Origin: JAVBKX01 sp031553835
Lineage (GTDB): Bacteria > Bacteroidota > Bacteroidia > Bacteroidales > Azobacteroidaceae
NCBI GenBank assembly: GCA_031553835.1
Contig: JAVBKX010000016.1
Coordinates: 1 to 64,000 of the forward strand
Length of the DNA: 64,000 bases
Direction of reading: 5' to 3'
Shown: piece by piece, positions 23,949-33,526 of the stretch
How the letters are laid out: each line of letters opens with the position of its first letter
Numbering within the stretch: position 1 is the stretch's first letter
The notes under the pieces: generated by a model
Seen by the model: the letters and a program-made list of their open reading frames with translations, nothing else
What the model was told of the DNA's origin: nothing
Database searches by the model: none
Program-made: the position numbers and the translations under genes

Positions 23949-25226
23949 ATGAAGATGAAACAGCATTTAGGAACGCTTTGTGTCCAGTCGGGCTGGACGC
24001 CGAAAAAAGGGGAACCCCGCATTGTACCCATTTATCAGAGTACTACTTTTAAATATGAAACCAGCGAACAAATGGCTAAATTGTTTGATCTGGAAGAAAG
24101 TGGTTACTTCTATACCCGTTTGCAAAATCCGACGAATGATGCGGTGGCAGCTAAAATTGCCGCATTGGAAGGAGGAATTGCAGCCATGTTGACTTCTTCA
24201 GGACAATCTGCGGCGTTTTATTCGATTTTCAATATTTGCTCGGCGGGAGATCATTTTGTCAGTGCGTCTGCCATTTATGGCGGTACATTCAATTTGTTTT
24301 CCGTAACATTGAAAAAATTGGGGATTGATGTTACTTTTATTGATCAGGATGCAGGCGAAGAAGAAATTTCCAAAGCATTCCGGTCAAATACGAAAGCATT
24401 TTTTGTAGAAACACTTGCTAATCCGGCGCTGAAAGTGTTGGATATTGAAAAGGTTGCCCGCATTGCCCACCAACATGGCGTACCTTTGATTGTTGATAAT
24501 ACGTTTGCAACGCCGATCAATTGCCGTCCGTTTGAATGGGGAGCCGATATTATTATCCATTCTACCACCAAATATATGGATGGACACGCTGCTGCAGTAG
24601 GCGGAGCCATTGTTGACAGCGGTAATTTCGATTGGAATGCTTATGCTGAAAAGTTTCCGGGTTTAACACAACCCGACGATTCTTATCATGGGCTTACTTA
24701 TACGAAAAGTTTTGGAAAAGGAGCTTATATCACTAAAGCCACTGTGCAATTGATGCGCGATTTGGGAGCTATCCAGTCTCCGCAAAATGCATTCTTGTTA
24801 AATATCGGATTGGAAACTTTGCATTTGCGTGTACCCCGTCATTGTGAAAATGCCCAAAAGGTAGCCGAATATTTGGAAAAAAATGATAAAATAGCCTGGG
24901 TCAATTATTGCGGATTGAAAAGCAATAAATATTATGAGTTGGGACAAAAATATCTCGCCAATGGTTCTTGTGGTGTATTGACTTTTGGCCTGAAAGGAGG
25001 GCGTGATGCTTCGATTAAATTTATGGATAGTTTGAAATTGGCTGCGATGGTAACACACGTTGCAGATGCTCGCACTTCCGTATTGCATCCGGCCAGTCAT
25101 ACGCACCGCCAATTATCTGACGAACAATTAATTGCGGCGGGAGTAAGCCCCGACTTGATCCGTTTTTCCGTAGGAATTGAAGATGTGGAAGATATTATCG
25201 CTGATATAGAACAGGCTTTGGCATAA
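23949..25226 (+). CDS. metY: O-acetylhomoserine aminocarboxypropyltransferase/cysteine synthase (MetY-type)
   Basis: This 425-aa protein is a fold-type I PLP enzyme of the Cys/Met metabolism family. Motifs: the N-terminal YQSTTFKYE and YTRLQNPTNDAVAAKIAALEGG, the PLP ring-binding region VDNTFATPINCRP, and the Schiff-base Lys in HSTTKYMDGHAAAVGG. The long form (about 425 aa) with the Trp/Asp-rich insertion GNFDWNAYAEKFPG fits MetY (direct sulfhydrylation of O-acetylhomoserine) rather than MetB/MetC (about 380 aa). An ATG two codons downstream could also be the start. Confidence 0.9.
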   Translation: MKMKQHLGTLCVQSGWTPKKGEPRIVPIYQSTTFKYETSEQMAKLFDLEESGYFYTRLQNPTNDAVAAKIAALEGGIAAMLTSSGQSAAFYSIFNICSAGDHFVSASAIYGGTFNLFSVTLKKLGIDVTFIDQDAGEEEISKAFRSNTKAFFVETLANPALKVLDIEKVARIAHQHGVPLIVDNTFATPINCRPFEWGADIIIHSTTKYMDGHAAAVGGAIVDSGNFDWNAYAEKFPGLTQPDDSYHGLTYTKSFGKGAYITKATVQLMRDLGAIQSPQNAFLLNIGLETLHLRVPRHCENAQKVAEYLEKNDKIAWVNYCGLKSNKYYELGQKYLANGSCGVLTFGLKGGRDASIKFMDSLKLAAMVTHVADARTSVLHPASHTHRQLSDEQLIAAGVSPDLIRFSVGIEDVEDIIADIEQALA

Positions 25227-25245
25227 ATAAAGTAAATCAAATCAG

Positions 25246-26730
25246 ATGGGAATTGTCATCCGGCAAAGTATCAAAGGGACAATTGTAACGTATGTGGGAG
25301 CCTTTATCGGTTTTCTCACTACTACGTTTATTATTACTAAGTTCTTAGATCAGGAAGCTTATGGATTGACGCGTGTATTGCTGGCAGCCGCTACATTGTT
25401 TGCATCTTTTACCCAATTGGGAACGAGTTCGTCGGCCACCCGGTTCTTTCCTTATTTCAGGAATAAAGAGAATAAAAATAATGGATTTTTCTTTTATTTG
25501 GTGACGATTCCGTTGATCGGTTTTTTGATTTTCGTACCGTTGTTTTTTGGCCTGGAACAGCCCATAAGTAATTTTTTCAGGAAAGAATCGTCGCTCTTCC
25601 TGGATTATTATTACTGGCTGATTCCGTTAGTTTTCTTTTTTACATATTGGCTTGTATTTGAAACGTATGCTGCGATATTATTGAAAGTGGTTGTGCCTAA
25701 ATTTATCCGGGAAATTTTGGTGCGGGTGTTATTAATTGCAGTATATCTGCTTTATGCATTCGGGTATATTGATTTGGACGGATTTGTGGCGGCGTTTGTT
25801 GGCGTTTATGGAATCGCCATGCTTGCCACCTTTTTATATTCTTCGACCATTGGGCCGATTTCGCTCAGGCATGATTATTCTTTTATCTCGAAACCGCTCA
25901 AAAAAAGTTATTTGTCTTACACCTCGATGCTTTTACTGGGAGTAATAGGAGGATCCACACTGAGTCAGATCGACACATTTATCATTGGCTCTGAAATAGG
26001 ATTGAGCGCTGCGGCGATTTATAATGTTGCGTTTTTTATCATTGCGATTGTGGACATACCTTCCCGGTCGTTGGTCGCCATTGCCACGCCTTTGGCTGCC
26101 ACGGCGATGCAACAGAAGAATACAGCCGAAGCTTGCGATTTATTCCGAAAAGTGTCGATTAATCAATTGCTGATCGGAAGCCTTATTTTTATTATTGTAT
26201 GGATCAATGTTGATAATCTCTATACCATCATGCCGAATGGCGCTGATTATAAGGCCGGAAAATGGGTAATATTATTTATCGGCGTGTCTCAGTTGGTACA
26301 ATTGGCATTCCGTTTTGGCGGCGTCATTATCAGCTTTTCGCCATATTATCGTTGGACGCTTTATTTTACATTCATCATCACCGGATTGACAATCTGGTTT
26401 AATTACCTGTTGATTCCGAAATTCGATATTGCAGGATCGGCGATAGCCACATTGCTGGCTTGTATTATCAGTTATTCTTTCCAGCAATTTATTATTTTCC
26501 GGAAATTGAAAATGAATCCGTACAATTATAAATATTTGCTGTTGGTATTGATTGTTGTGGCGTTGATTGGATTCAACGATCTTCTTCCGGCCATACCTAA
26601 TCCGTGGACAGATGGACTCTTCCGAACGGCCATTATTGGAATGTCAGGAGTTGTGGCCATCTATTTTTGCCGGATTTCGGAAGATACCAATGCTTTGATA
26701 AGAAACTTCTTCCATAGAAAATCCCGGTAA
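25246..26730 (+). CDS. Polysaccharide flippase (Wzx/MOP superfamily)
   Basis: This 494-aa integral membrane protein has about 14 hydrophobic segments and the opening SIKGTIVTYVGAFIGFLTTTF, typical of the oligosaccharide flippase branch of the MOP superfamily. It would move undecaprenyl-linked glycan units across the inner membrane. It is the first gene of a tightly packed glycan cluster; its stop overlaps the next start by one base. The Wzx role is inferred from the family and the neighbouring transferases; no Wzy polymerase or Wzz was found in the window. Confidence 0.85.
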   Translation: MGIVIRQSIKGTIVTYVGAFIGFLTTTFIITKFLDQEAYGLTRVLLAAATLFASFTQLGTSSSATRFFPYFRNKENKNNGFFFYLVTIPLIGFLIFVPLFFGLEQPISNFFRKESSLFLDYYYWLIPLVFFFTYWLVFETYAAILLKVVVPKFIREILVRVLLIAVYLLYAFGYIDLDGFVAAFVGVYGIAMLATFLYSSTIGPISLRHDYSFISKPLKKSYLSYTSMLLLGVIGGSTLSQIDTFIIGSEIGLSAAAIYNVAFFIIAIVDIPSRSLVAIATPLAATAMQQKNTAEACDLFRKVSINQLLIGSLIFIIVWINVDNLYTIMPNGADYKAGKWVILFIGVSQLVQLAFRFGGVIISFSPYYRWTLYFTFIITGLTIWFNYLLIPKFDIAGSAIATLLACIISYSFQQFIIFRKLKMNPYNYKYLLLVLIVVALIGFNDLLPAIPNPWTDGLFRTAIIGMSGVVAIYFCRISEDTNALIRNFFHRKSR

Positions 26731-27737
26731 TGAGTTTGTCGAATCAATATATCGCAATAAACAATTCCTTTGAAAAAACGCTGGTTTTTCATATAGGAGC
26801 CGATTCCGGTTTTTTCTCGGAATATAATAATATGTTGATTGCCATGGTATATTGTTTGGTAAATAAAATCCGGTTTACGATCTATTCCAATGATGCCAAT
26901 TTTGGATTTGATAAAGGTTGGGAAGATTATTTCTTACCTTTTTGCGAAGAAAAACAAGAGCGCTTTCACCATTATTTCAATTTCAGGCAACCCCTGCCTT
27001 CCTGGAAAGAATTGATTCAACGTATTTGGAAAAAGAAAAAAATAGCAGGCATACAAAAGCAGATTCGCTATACTTTTTATATTGTTTTCAAAAAATATTT
27101 TCAAAAGCGTTATCGTTTTGATTATCTGACTTATGAATTGTGGCCTTTGTTTTACAACAGGCAAAATGAAGCAGATACCTATGATATTCCGGAATTAGGT
27201 ATTCAGGGTACATTGCAGGAAGCCTGTAAAGTGATGACTCAACTGACATGGAGATGGAATGATTCTATGAAGCATGGCATGGAACAAACAGTGAGTCGGT
27301 TAAATCTTCCTCTCGTCTATACCGGACTGCAAATCAGAGGAGGGGATAAAGTGATTGAGGCCGATACGATTCCGGTGCAAAAATATATCGACCGGTTGAT
27401 TCAGACCGGTATTTCTGAAAATATTTTTGTGCTGACCGATCATTACGAAAATGTGCAAACCTTGTTGGAAACGGGAAATTGGAATGTTTTTACGCTTTGC
27501 CGTCCCGATGCAGCAGGCTATGTTCATCAACGTTTTGCGAAGCAGGACAAAGAAAATATTAAAAACAACATTACGCATTTACTGTGTTCGGCCGACATTC
27601 TTATTAAATCGACTCATTTTATTGGTACTTATACTGCCAATCCCAGTATCTTTGTCGGTATTATTCGTCCGGATATTTCGGAAGATATTGAAAACCGGCC
27701 GTTGCTATTAATCGATTTTTTGAAAATGAAAATATGA
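26730..27737 (+). CDS. Putative glycosyltransferase, GT23/O-fucosyltransferase-like fold
   Basis: This 335-aa soluble protein contains GLQIRGGDKVIEADTIP at about residues 200-216. It resembles the donor-binding HxRR/GDK loop of alpha-1,6-fucosyltransferases and NodZ (GT23). IFVLTDHYENVQTLL and FIGTYTANPSIFVGIIR follow in the order seen in that family (nucleotide-sugar site, then the TFSS-like segment). A fucosyl or related transfer onto the surface glycan is plausible; the donor is not proven. It overlaps both neighbours by a few bases. Confidence 0.55.
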   Translation: MSLSNQYIAINNSFEKTLVFHIGADSGFFSEYNNMLIAMVYCLVNKIRFTIYSNDANFGFDKGWEDYFLPFCEEKQERFHHYFNFRQPLPSWKELIQRIWKKKKIAGIQKQIRYTFYIVFKKYFQKRYRFDYLTYELWPLFYNRQNEADTYDIPELGIQGTLQEACKVMTQLTWRWNDSMKHGMEQTVSRLNLPLVYTGLQIRGGDKVIEADTIPVQKYIDRLIQTGISENIFVLTDHYENVQTLLETGNWNVFTLCRPDAAGYVHQRFAKQDKENIKNNITHLLCSADILIKSTHFIGTYTANPSIFVGIIRPDISEDIENRPLLLIDFLKMKI

Positions 27738-28618
27738 TCGTTGCTTTCTATAGAAAATATATTCCCGCCGCTTGGCGCGATGAAGTGTACCGGAAATTTC
27801 TAAAGCCGATACTGCCTGTGGTGAGAGATATTCGGTTGATGTGTAAGGCAAAATACATTTTTTTATTCAGGAATTATCTCTCAAAAACAGAATTCAACCA
27901 GGCTTACGCTTTCATGGGACAGCATGGACTAACTCCTTTCCCGTATCCATTTTCATTAAAATACAGGAAGCTGGATATTCCATGTTTTCGCGATGAAAAT
28001 CATTTTCCGTATGTGATTCATAATCAGCATAAATTGTATTTTCCTAAAGATTGGAGCGAAAAACAAACGGTGAAGGCTTACCGACAATTATTGATTGAAC
28101 AGGATAAGCAGTCGGCGCATTGTTATATAGAATCGCCCGCAGATCTGGAAGGCTGCACATTGCTGGATATTGGTTCGGCAGAAGGCATTTTCGCGTTGAA
28201 TGCGATTGACCGGGTAGAGTATGTTTATTTGTTTGAGTGCAATGAACGATGGATCAGTGCTTTGGAGCTGACCTTTGCGCCTTGGAAAGAAAAAGTATCC
28301 ATTATCCGGAAATATGTCGGAGGCATTGTCGATGATCAGAGCGTTACGATTGATGCTTTTTTGGCTGATAAAATATTTTCAAAACTATTTCTGAAAATGG
28401 ACATCGAAGGAGCTGAATTAGCGGCATTGCAAGGCGCTCAACAGACTTTATTGTCGGCAGAAAATGTGATCTGTTCGATTTGTGTGTATCACAAGAAAGA
28501 AGATCCTATGACCCTGAAAAAAAATCTTGAACAGCAGGGATATACCACTGCATTTACTAACGGATATATCTTTTATCTCTATAGTTTTAGAAAGGGAGTA
28601 ATACGAGCAAAGCGATGA
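27734..28618 (+). CDS. FkbM-family methyltransferase
   Basis: This 294-aa protein contains a class I SAM-dependent methyltransferase domain from about residue 135. Motif I is CTLLDIGSAEGIFALNAID; VEYVYLFECNERW carries the acidic ribose contact; and FLKMDIEGAELAALQGA is the FkbM signature. The first 130 residues are a family-specific N-terminal region with basic helices. A likely task is O-methylation of a sugar in the surface glycan. It overlaps the preceding and following genes by 4 bases each. Confidence 0.8.
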   Translation: MIVAFYRKYIPAAWRDEVYRKFLKPILPVVRDIRLMCKAKYIFLFRNYLSKTEFNQAYAFMGQHGLTPFPYPFSLKYRKLDIPCFRDENHFPYVIHNQHKLYFPKDWSEKQTVKAYRQLLIEQDKQSAHCYIESPADLEGCTLLDIGSAEGIFALNAIDRVEYVYLFECNERWISALELTFAPWKEKVSIIRKYVGGIVDDQSVTIDAFLADKIFSKLFLKMDIEGAELAALQGAQQTLLSAENVICSICVYHKKEDPMTLKKNLEQQGYTTAFTNGYIFYLYSFRKGVIRAKR

Positions 28619-29745
28619 AAAGAATTTTGCTGATAGAGCCTGATACCGGAGGACATCATGATACCTACCTGAGAGAAATTGCTTTAAAATTTAAGCAAAT
28701 GCAGTTTGAAGTGGTGATTTTCTCCCAATTGATTCCTTTGTTTGCAGCGGAATTTAATATCAATACTGTAAAAATTAAGTATTGGAGATTGAGAAGACTT
28801 AGAAGCGGTTTTCTGAAATATATAGAAATGGTACTTAATTTTTTTTGTTCCATTTGGAATTTGCGGGAAATTTACCATAAGACCAAGCTGTATCGTAATA
28901 CCGACAGTGTACTGTTTTATTGTTATTTAGACGGATATATGAACGAATTTCTTTCTTCAACGCTATTTGATCATTATAATCCGGTTTCCTGGACAGGTAT
29001 TTTAATGCGACTGCCTCAGCCTCAAGATAAAAAATCATTCCGTTATACAATTTTGCAATCCGGTCATTGTTTGGGAGTGGCCGTGTTGACCAAATCGGAG
29101 AATAGTTTGTTGAAGCCATTTTGCCGTCAGATCATTCATTTTCCTGATTTTGCGGATGGATCGATCCCCAATATTCATTTTGATATTACTAAAAAAATTA
29201 AGCAATTGAGCGACGGACGGAAAATCATTTCGTTGCTGGGTGAAATATCTGTTCGGAAAGGCATTTATACTTTCGTCCGCACCGTTGTGCTTCTTCCTGA
29301 AACGGAATATTTCTTTGTCATTGCCGGAACTGCGTCTCCCGCTCTTACTGATGCCGATTTGTTGTTCGTCAAAAATCAGTTTTGTAATCGCGCCAATTGT
29401 TTTTATCACGATACACGAATTCCATCGGAAGCCGATTTCAATCAATTAGTTGCAATGAGCGATATTGTATATGCAGCCTATAAAAACTTTAACCAAAGTA
29501 GTAATATACTGGCCAAAGCGGCGTTGTTCAAACGTCCGGTTATTGTGAGCCGCGATAGCTATATGGAGCAACAAGTGGTGTTATACGATATGGGCGTTGC
29601 TATTGATGCCGATTCTCCCGAAAACTGTGCGGCGGCCATACAAAACATGCAATCACATTATTTAACAGTCCGTGATTACCTGGAACTCAATTCTATCGAG
29701 GCGTTGCCTGATGTTTTGCTCGAATTGATTAGCGCAAAACGATAG
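28615..29745 (+). CDS. Glycosyltransferase, GT-B type
   Basis: This 376-aa protein starts MKRILLIEPDTGGHHDTYLREIA, a GT-B N-terminal pattern with a Gly/His loop. The C-terminal half has IISLLGEISVRKGIYTFVRTV and a donor-site region FNQSSNILAKAALFKRPVIVS, comparable to the E-x7-E zone of GT4 enzymes but without a clear pair of Glu residues. It is co-transcribed with the FkbM gene (4-base overlap). The sugar and linkage are unknown. Confidence 0.7.
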   Translation: MKRILLIEPDTGGHHDTYLREIALKFKQMQFEVVIFSQLIPLFAAEFNINTVKIKYWRLRRLRSGFLKYIEMVLNFFCSIWNLREIYHKTKLYRNTDSVLFYCYLDGYMNEFLSSTLFDHYNPVSWTGILMRLPQPQDKKSFRYTILQSGHCLGVAVLTKSENSLLKPFCRQIIHFPDFADGSIPNIHFDITKKIKQLSDGRKIISLLGEISVRKGIYTFVRTVVLLPETEYFFVIAGTASPALTDADLLFVKNQFCNRANCFYHDTRIPSEADFNQLVAMSDIVYAAYKNFNQSSNILAKAALFKRPVIVSRDSYMEQQVVLYDMGVAIDADSPENCAAAIQNMQSHYLTVRDYLELNSIEALPDVLLELISAKR

Positions 29746-29764
29746 CAGTCTCCGTTAAAGTCAT

Positions 29765-29772
29765 TATCTTTG
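29765..29772 (+). promoter_or_regulatory. Internal -7 box (TATCTTTG) in the glycan cluster
   Basis: TATCTTTGCGG lies 24 bases before the ATG at 29797, in the only gap longer than 20 bases inside the cluster. It could start a second transcript covering the last four genes. No strong -33 element was seen. Confidence 0.5.
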
Positions 29773-29796
29773 CGGCGAATTAGCGGCACAGCAATC

Positions 29797-30735
29797 ATGA
29801 CGGACTCTTTCGCTCCTATAGTTATATTTACCTACAATCGTCCTCTTCATATCCGGCAAACGATTGAAGCGTTGTTGGCGAATGAGTTGGCTTCCCAAAG
29901 CGATTTGATTATTTATTCAGATGGACCTAAGAATGATCCGGCAAGTAAAAAAGGCGTGGAACAAACCCGCCGTTATTTACAAACCATTACAGGGTTTAAA
30001 TCGGTTCGCATTGTAGAACGGGATAAAAATATAGGATTGGCCGGAAATGTGATCGAGGGTGTAACGCAGGTAGTCAACCAGTTCGGAAGAATTATAGTAT
30101 TGGAGGATGATTTGCTGACGTCTCCTTTTTTCCTGCGTTTTATGAATGAGACATTGGAGAAATATGCAAAAATCGACAGCGTCGCATCTGTGCATGGATT
30201 TGTTTATAATATAAAAGATCCATTACCCGAAAATTTCTTTTTGCGGCACATCAGTTCGTTGGGGTGGGGGACATGGGCTGATTCATGGAAATTATTTGAA
30301 CCGGACGGGCAAAAATTGTTGGATGAAATCGAAAGCCGGCATTTGAGTTCATTATTTAATTTCAATAATTCCATGAAATTTTTGAGAATGCTGGAAAAAC
30401 AAATCCGGGGAGAAAACAATTCTTGGGCTGTACGCTGGTATGCTTCCACTTTTTTAGCGGAAAAACTGGCGCTTTATCCCAATGAATCGTTAGTATTTCA
30501 CAACGGTAGCGATAGCTCCGGAAGCAATACGGGCGATGAAAAATGGCTGGATGTTTCTTTGGCTCAACACCCCATCCGGGTGGCCGATCATTTACCTTTG
30601 GAAGAAAGCGCTGAGGCACGATTGGCTTACGAACAGTTTTTTCGTTCCATCCGCATTCCATTAAAAGTGCATGTAAAAAAGAAATTACAGAAAATATATT
30701 CGCAATTCAAAAAGAAATTATATAAGCAAAATTGA
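29797..30735 (+). CDS. Glycosyltransferase family 2-like (GT-A) protein
   Basis: This 312-aa protein has APIVIFTYNRPLHIRQTIEAL at the N-terminus, IIYSDGPKND, and the DXD-like metal site RIIVLEDDLLTSPFFL at about residues 95-110. Later HISSLGWGTWADSW and SWAVRWYAS fit a sugar-transferase branch seen in capsule loci. The ATG at 29797 was chosen because the -7 box lies just upstream and the earlier TTG overlaps it. Its TGA stop overlaps the next gene's TTG start. Confidence 0.8.
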   Translation: MTDSFAPIVIFTYNRPLHIRQTIEALLANELASQSDLIIYSDGPKNDPASKKGVEQTRRYLQTITGFKSVRIVERDKNIGLAGNVIEGVTQVVNQFGRIIVLEDDLLTSPFFLRFMNETLEKYAKIDSVASVHGFVYNIKDPLPENFFLRHISSLGWGTWADSWKLFEPDGQKLLDEIESRHLSSLFNFNNSMKFLRMLEKQIRGENNSWAVRWYASTFLAEKLALYPNESLVFHNGSDSSGSNTGDEKWLDVSLAQHPIRVADHLPLEESAEARLAYEQFFRSIRIPLKVHVKKKLQKIYSQFKKKLYKQN

Positions 30736-31988
30736 AAGTTGTACTCTTAAATACTTCCGAAAATAAAGGTGGCGCCGCTATTGCTGCCAACCGGTTGATG
30801 CATGCTTTGATCGAGGCCGGTATTGATGCCAGGATGCTGGTTTGCCATAAACAAACCGGCGACATGAGTGTGGTAGCTATGAATACGTCGTGGTGGACCA
30901 ATTGGATGTATTTTTGTCGTTTCCTTTGGGAACGTTTGATTATTTTTCTTCATAATAAACGCGATCGTGCCAACTTGTTTGCCGTATCTCTTGCTAATAC
31001 CGGCCTTGATGTTTCCGAACATCCAATCATCAGGGAAGCCGATGTGATTCATATTCATTGGATTAATCAGGGATTTTTGTCTGTCAAAAATATCAGGCAG
31101 TTGATTGCATTGGGAAAACCGGTGGTTTGGACGTTGCACGATCTGTGGCCTTGCACCGGAATTTGTCATTATCCGTACCATTGCGATCGTTATATGCAAC
31201 AATGCGGGCAATGTCCTTTCCTCCATTCCAACCGAGAAAATGATTTATCCCGGATTGTTTTTGAAAAAAAAGCGGCGCCATGGCAGCACCATATTTTTTA
31301 TATAGGATGTAGCCGGTGGATTGCTTCGCAGGCAAAACAAAGCAAATTGCCGGATGCTGCTAAAGTTTATTCGATACCGAATCCAATCGATACCACCGTT
31401 TTCAAAAAGACAAACCGGCTTGCAGCCCGGCAAAGTTTGAATTTGCCGGAACATAAAAAATTATTGTTGTTTGGGGCTTTTAATGTCTCTGACGAACGGA
31501 AAGGCATGAAACTGCTTATAGCAGCTTTGCAATTGCTTACTTATCCCCAGGAGCAAATTGAATTGGTTGTTTTCGGACGAGCCAAACAAGACTTGAGTCA
31601 TTTATTTCCTTTTCCGGTGCATTCTATAGGGTATGTGACCGATATTGCGCAAGTGGTGGCAATTTACAATGCGGTCGATGTCTTTATTACTCCTTCGTTG
31701 AGCGATAATTTGCCCAATACCATCATGGAAGCTATGGCTTGCGGAACGCCTTGCGTGGGCTTTAATACCGGTGGAATTCCAGAAATGATCGATCACAAAG
31801 TCAATGGGTATGTTGCTAAATATCACGATATATCCGACCTGGTTTCCGGAATCGAGTGGGTGTTGAATCACCCTCATCCGGAAGAAATGTCAGCCTTTTG
31901 CTGTCGCAAAATAGAAGAAAACTATAATAATGCATTCGTGGCCGATCAATATATTCAATTGTATAATCGATTAATCGTGTTGCCATGA
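30732..31988 (+). CDS. Glycosyltransferase family 4 protein
   Basis: This 418-aa GT-B enzyme starts with KVVLLNTSENKGGAAIAANRL, the usual first strand and loop, so the TTG at 30732 (overlapping the previous stop as TTGA) is very probably the true start; the next Met lies 22 residues inside the conserved region. Donor-site region: VFITPSLSDNLPNTIMEAMACGTPCVGF, then GGIPEMI. A Cys-rich patch in the first half (GICHYPYHCDRYMQQCGQC) is typical of a subgroup of bacterial GT4 proteins. The sugar specificity is unknown. Confidence 0.85.
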   Translation: MKVVLLNTSENKGGAAIAANRLMHALIEAGIDARMLVCHKQTGDMSVVAMNTSWWTNWMYFCRFLWERLIIFLHNKRDRANLFAVSLANTGLDVSEHPIIREADVIHIHWINQGFLSVKNIRQLIALGKPVVWTLHDLWPCTGICHYPYHCDRYMQQCGQCPFLHSNRENDLSRIVFEKKAAPWQHHIFYIGCSRWIASQAKQSKLPDAAKVYSIPNPIDTTVFKKTNRLAARQSLNLPEHKKLLLFGAFNVSDERKGMKLLIAALQLLTYPQEQIELVVFGRAKQDLSHLFPFPVHSIGYVTDIAQVVAIYNAVDVFITPSLSDNLPNTIMEAMACGTPCVGFNTGGIPEMIDHKVNGYVAKYHDISDLVSGIEWVLNHPHPEEMSAFCCRKIEENYNNAFVADQYIQLYNRLIVLP

Positions 31989-32680
31989 CCATAAAGGAAA
32001 GATTATCCTATTATAAAAAAGTGCTTACAGGCGAAGAAATCCGGGTGTCGCCCCAGGTTAAAATTCCTACCGAATGGTTTGGAAGCAAGTTTGCCGGCTT
32101 TTATGTAATCCCGTCATTGCTCAATGAAGCCAGCATTGTATATTCTTTTGGAGTCGGAGTAAATATTTCTTTCGATGAAGAACTGATGCGGCGATTTTCG
32201 TGCAACGTATTTGCTTTCGATCCCACTCCTCAATCCATCCGGTTTATTGAGGAAAAAACATGTCCTTCTTCTTTCTGTTTTTATCCTGTCGGCTTATATA
32301 CATTCGATGGAAATATTGATTTTTATTTGCCTGAAGACCCCGGTTATATTAGCGGAAGTATGTTAAACCGCTGGCAATCGCAACAACAACAGTTCCGGGT
32401 TTCCGTGCCGGTGAAGACGTTTTCAACCATTGTGAATGAATTACATCATACTAAAATCGATTTGTTGAAAATGGATATCGAAGGTTCCGAATATGAAGTG
32501 ATCGATGATATTTTACATTCGGGCATAGAAATTGTTCAATTACTCATTGAAGTACATCATCGTTTTGAGCAAATAGATAACAGTCAAACCCGTTTATTAA
32601 TCCGTAAATTGAATGCTGCCGGCTATCAGATTGCCGCTATTTCGGCGAGCCGGGAAGAATATACTTTTGTGAAGCTGTAG
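31985..32680 (+). CDS. FkbM-family methyltransferase
   Basis: This 231-aa SAM-dependent methyltransferase has SIVYSFGVGVNISFDEELM in place of motif I, VFAFDPTPQSIRFIEE as the ribose-contacting strand, and IDLLKMDIEGSEYEVIDDIL as the FkbM signature. It is the second such enzyme in the cluster and shares only the family motifs with the one at 27734-28618, so the two probably methylate different positions. It overlaps the GT4 gene by 4 bases. Confidence 0.85.
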   Translation: MTIKERLSYYKKVLTGEEIRVSPQVKIPTEWFGSKFAGFYVIPSLLNEASIVYSFGVGVNISFDEELMRRFSCNVFAFDPTPQSIRFIEEKTCPSSFCFYPVGLYTFDGNIDFYLPEDPGYISGSMLNRWQSQQQQFRVSVPVKTFSTIVNELHHTKIDLLKMDIEGSEYEVIDDILHSGIEIVQLLIEVHHRFEQIDNSQTRLLIRKLNAAGYQIAAISASREEYTFVKL

Positions 32681-32684
32681 CATT

Positions 32685-33479
32685 ATGGAATCATCGCCAA
32701 CCATTTCTATTATTACCGTTACATACAACGCTGCCCGGTGGATTGAACAAACCATTCGCAGTGTTGCCTCACAAACTTATCTCAATATAGAATATATTAT
32801 TGTGGATGGCGCTTCTGCAGACCAAACCTTGAATATCATCAAAGATAATTCTCCATTGGTTCAGGCCGGTCTTCGATCTTCCACTTTCCATTATCAATTA
32901 TTAAGCGAGCCTGATCAGGGTATTTATGATGCTATGAATAAAGGGCTTGCCAAAGCGACCGGCGATTATGTCTGGTTTATCAATGCCGGAGACATGATTT
33001 ATTCGTCTGATACGATCCGGACTATGATTGATGCACTTGCTGCGGCAGATCAAATCCCGGACATTTTGTATGGGGAAACAGGAATTATTGACGCACAAGG
33101 TGAAAGCGTGGGAATGAGACGCCTCAAAGCCCCGGAAGTATTGACCTGGAAAAGTTTTCGGATGGGAATGTTAGTCTGTCATCAATCTTTTATCGTCAAA
33201 AGGACACTGGCTCCCGGTTTTGACTTGCAATACCGGTTTTCTTCAGATGTGGATTGGTGCATCCGTTGCATGAAAAAAGCAAAAACAATCCACAATACAC
33301 ATCTGATATTGTCGAAATTTTTAGAAACAGGAACTACCACAGCTAACCAGAAAGCCTCGCTTAAAGAAAGATTCCGGATTATGTGCCGGTATTACGGAAC
33401 AATACCCACCATCATTCGGCATGTGTGGTTTGCTGTACGGTTTTTTATTTTGAAAAAACCGGCAATGGGCAAAATTTGA
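32685..33479 (+). CDS. Glycosyltransferase family 2 (WcaE-like)
   Basis: This 264-aa GT-A enzyme has TISIITVTYNAARWIEQTI, IEYIIVDGASADQT, PDQGIYDAMNKGLAKATGDYVWFINAGD (a metal-binding acidic site) and later SSDVDWCIRCM. The pattern matches the WcaE-like branch that adds sugars to exopolysaccharide repeat units. It is the last gene of the cluster; the following aldo/keto reductase gene is convergent 47 bases away. Confidence 0.88.
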   Translation: MESSPTISIITVTYNAARWIEQTIRSVASQTYLNIEYIIVDGASADQTLNIIKDNSPLVQAGLRSSTFHYQLLSEPDQGIYDAMNKGLAKATGDYVWFINAGDMIYSSDTIRTMIDALAAADQIPDILYGETGIIDAQGESVGMRRLKAPEVLTWKSFRMGMLVCHQSFIVKRTLAPGFDLQYRFSSDVDWCIRCMKKAKTIHNTHLILSKFLETGTTTANQKASLKERFRIMCRYYGTIPTIIRHVWFAVRFFILKKPAMGKI

Positions 33480-33526
33480 AATGGGTAAAACAATAAACTA
33501 ATTTGTTGGGCTGTCCTGAAATGCGT

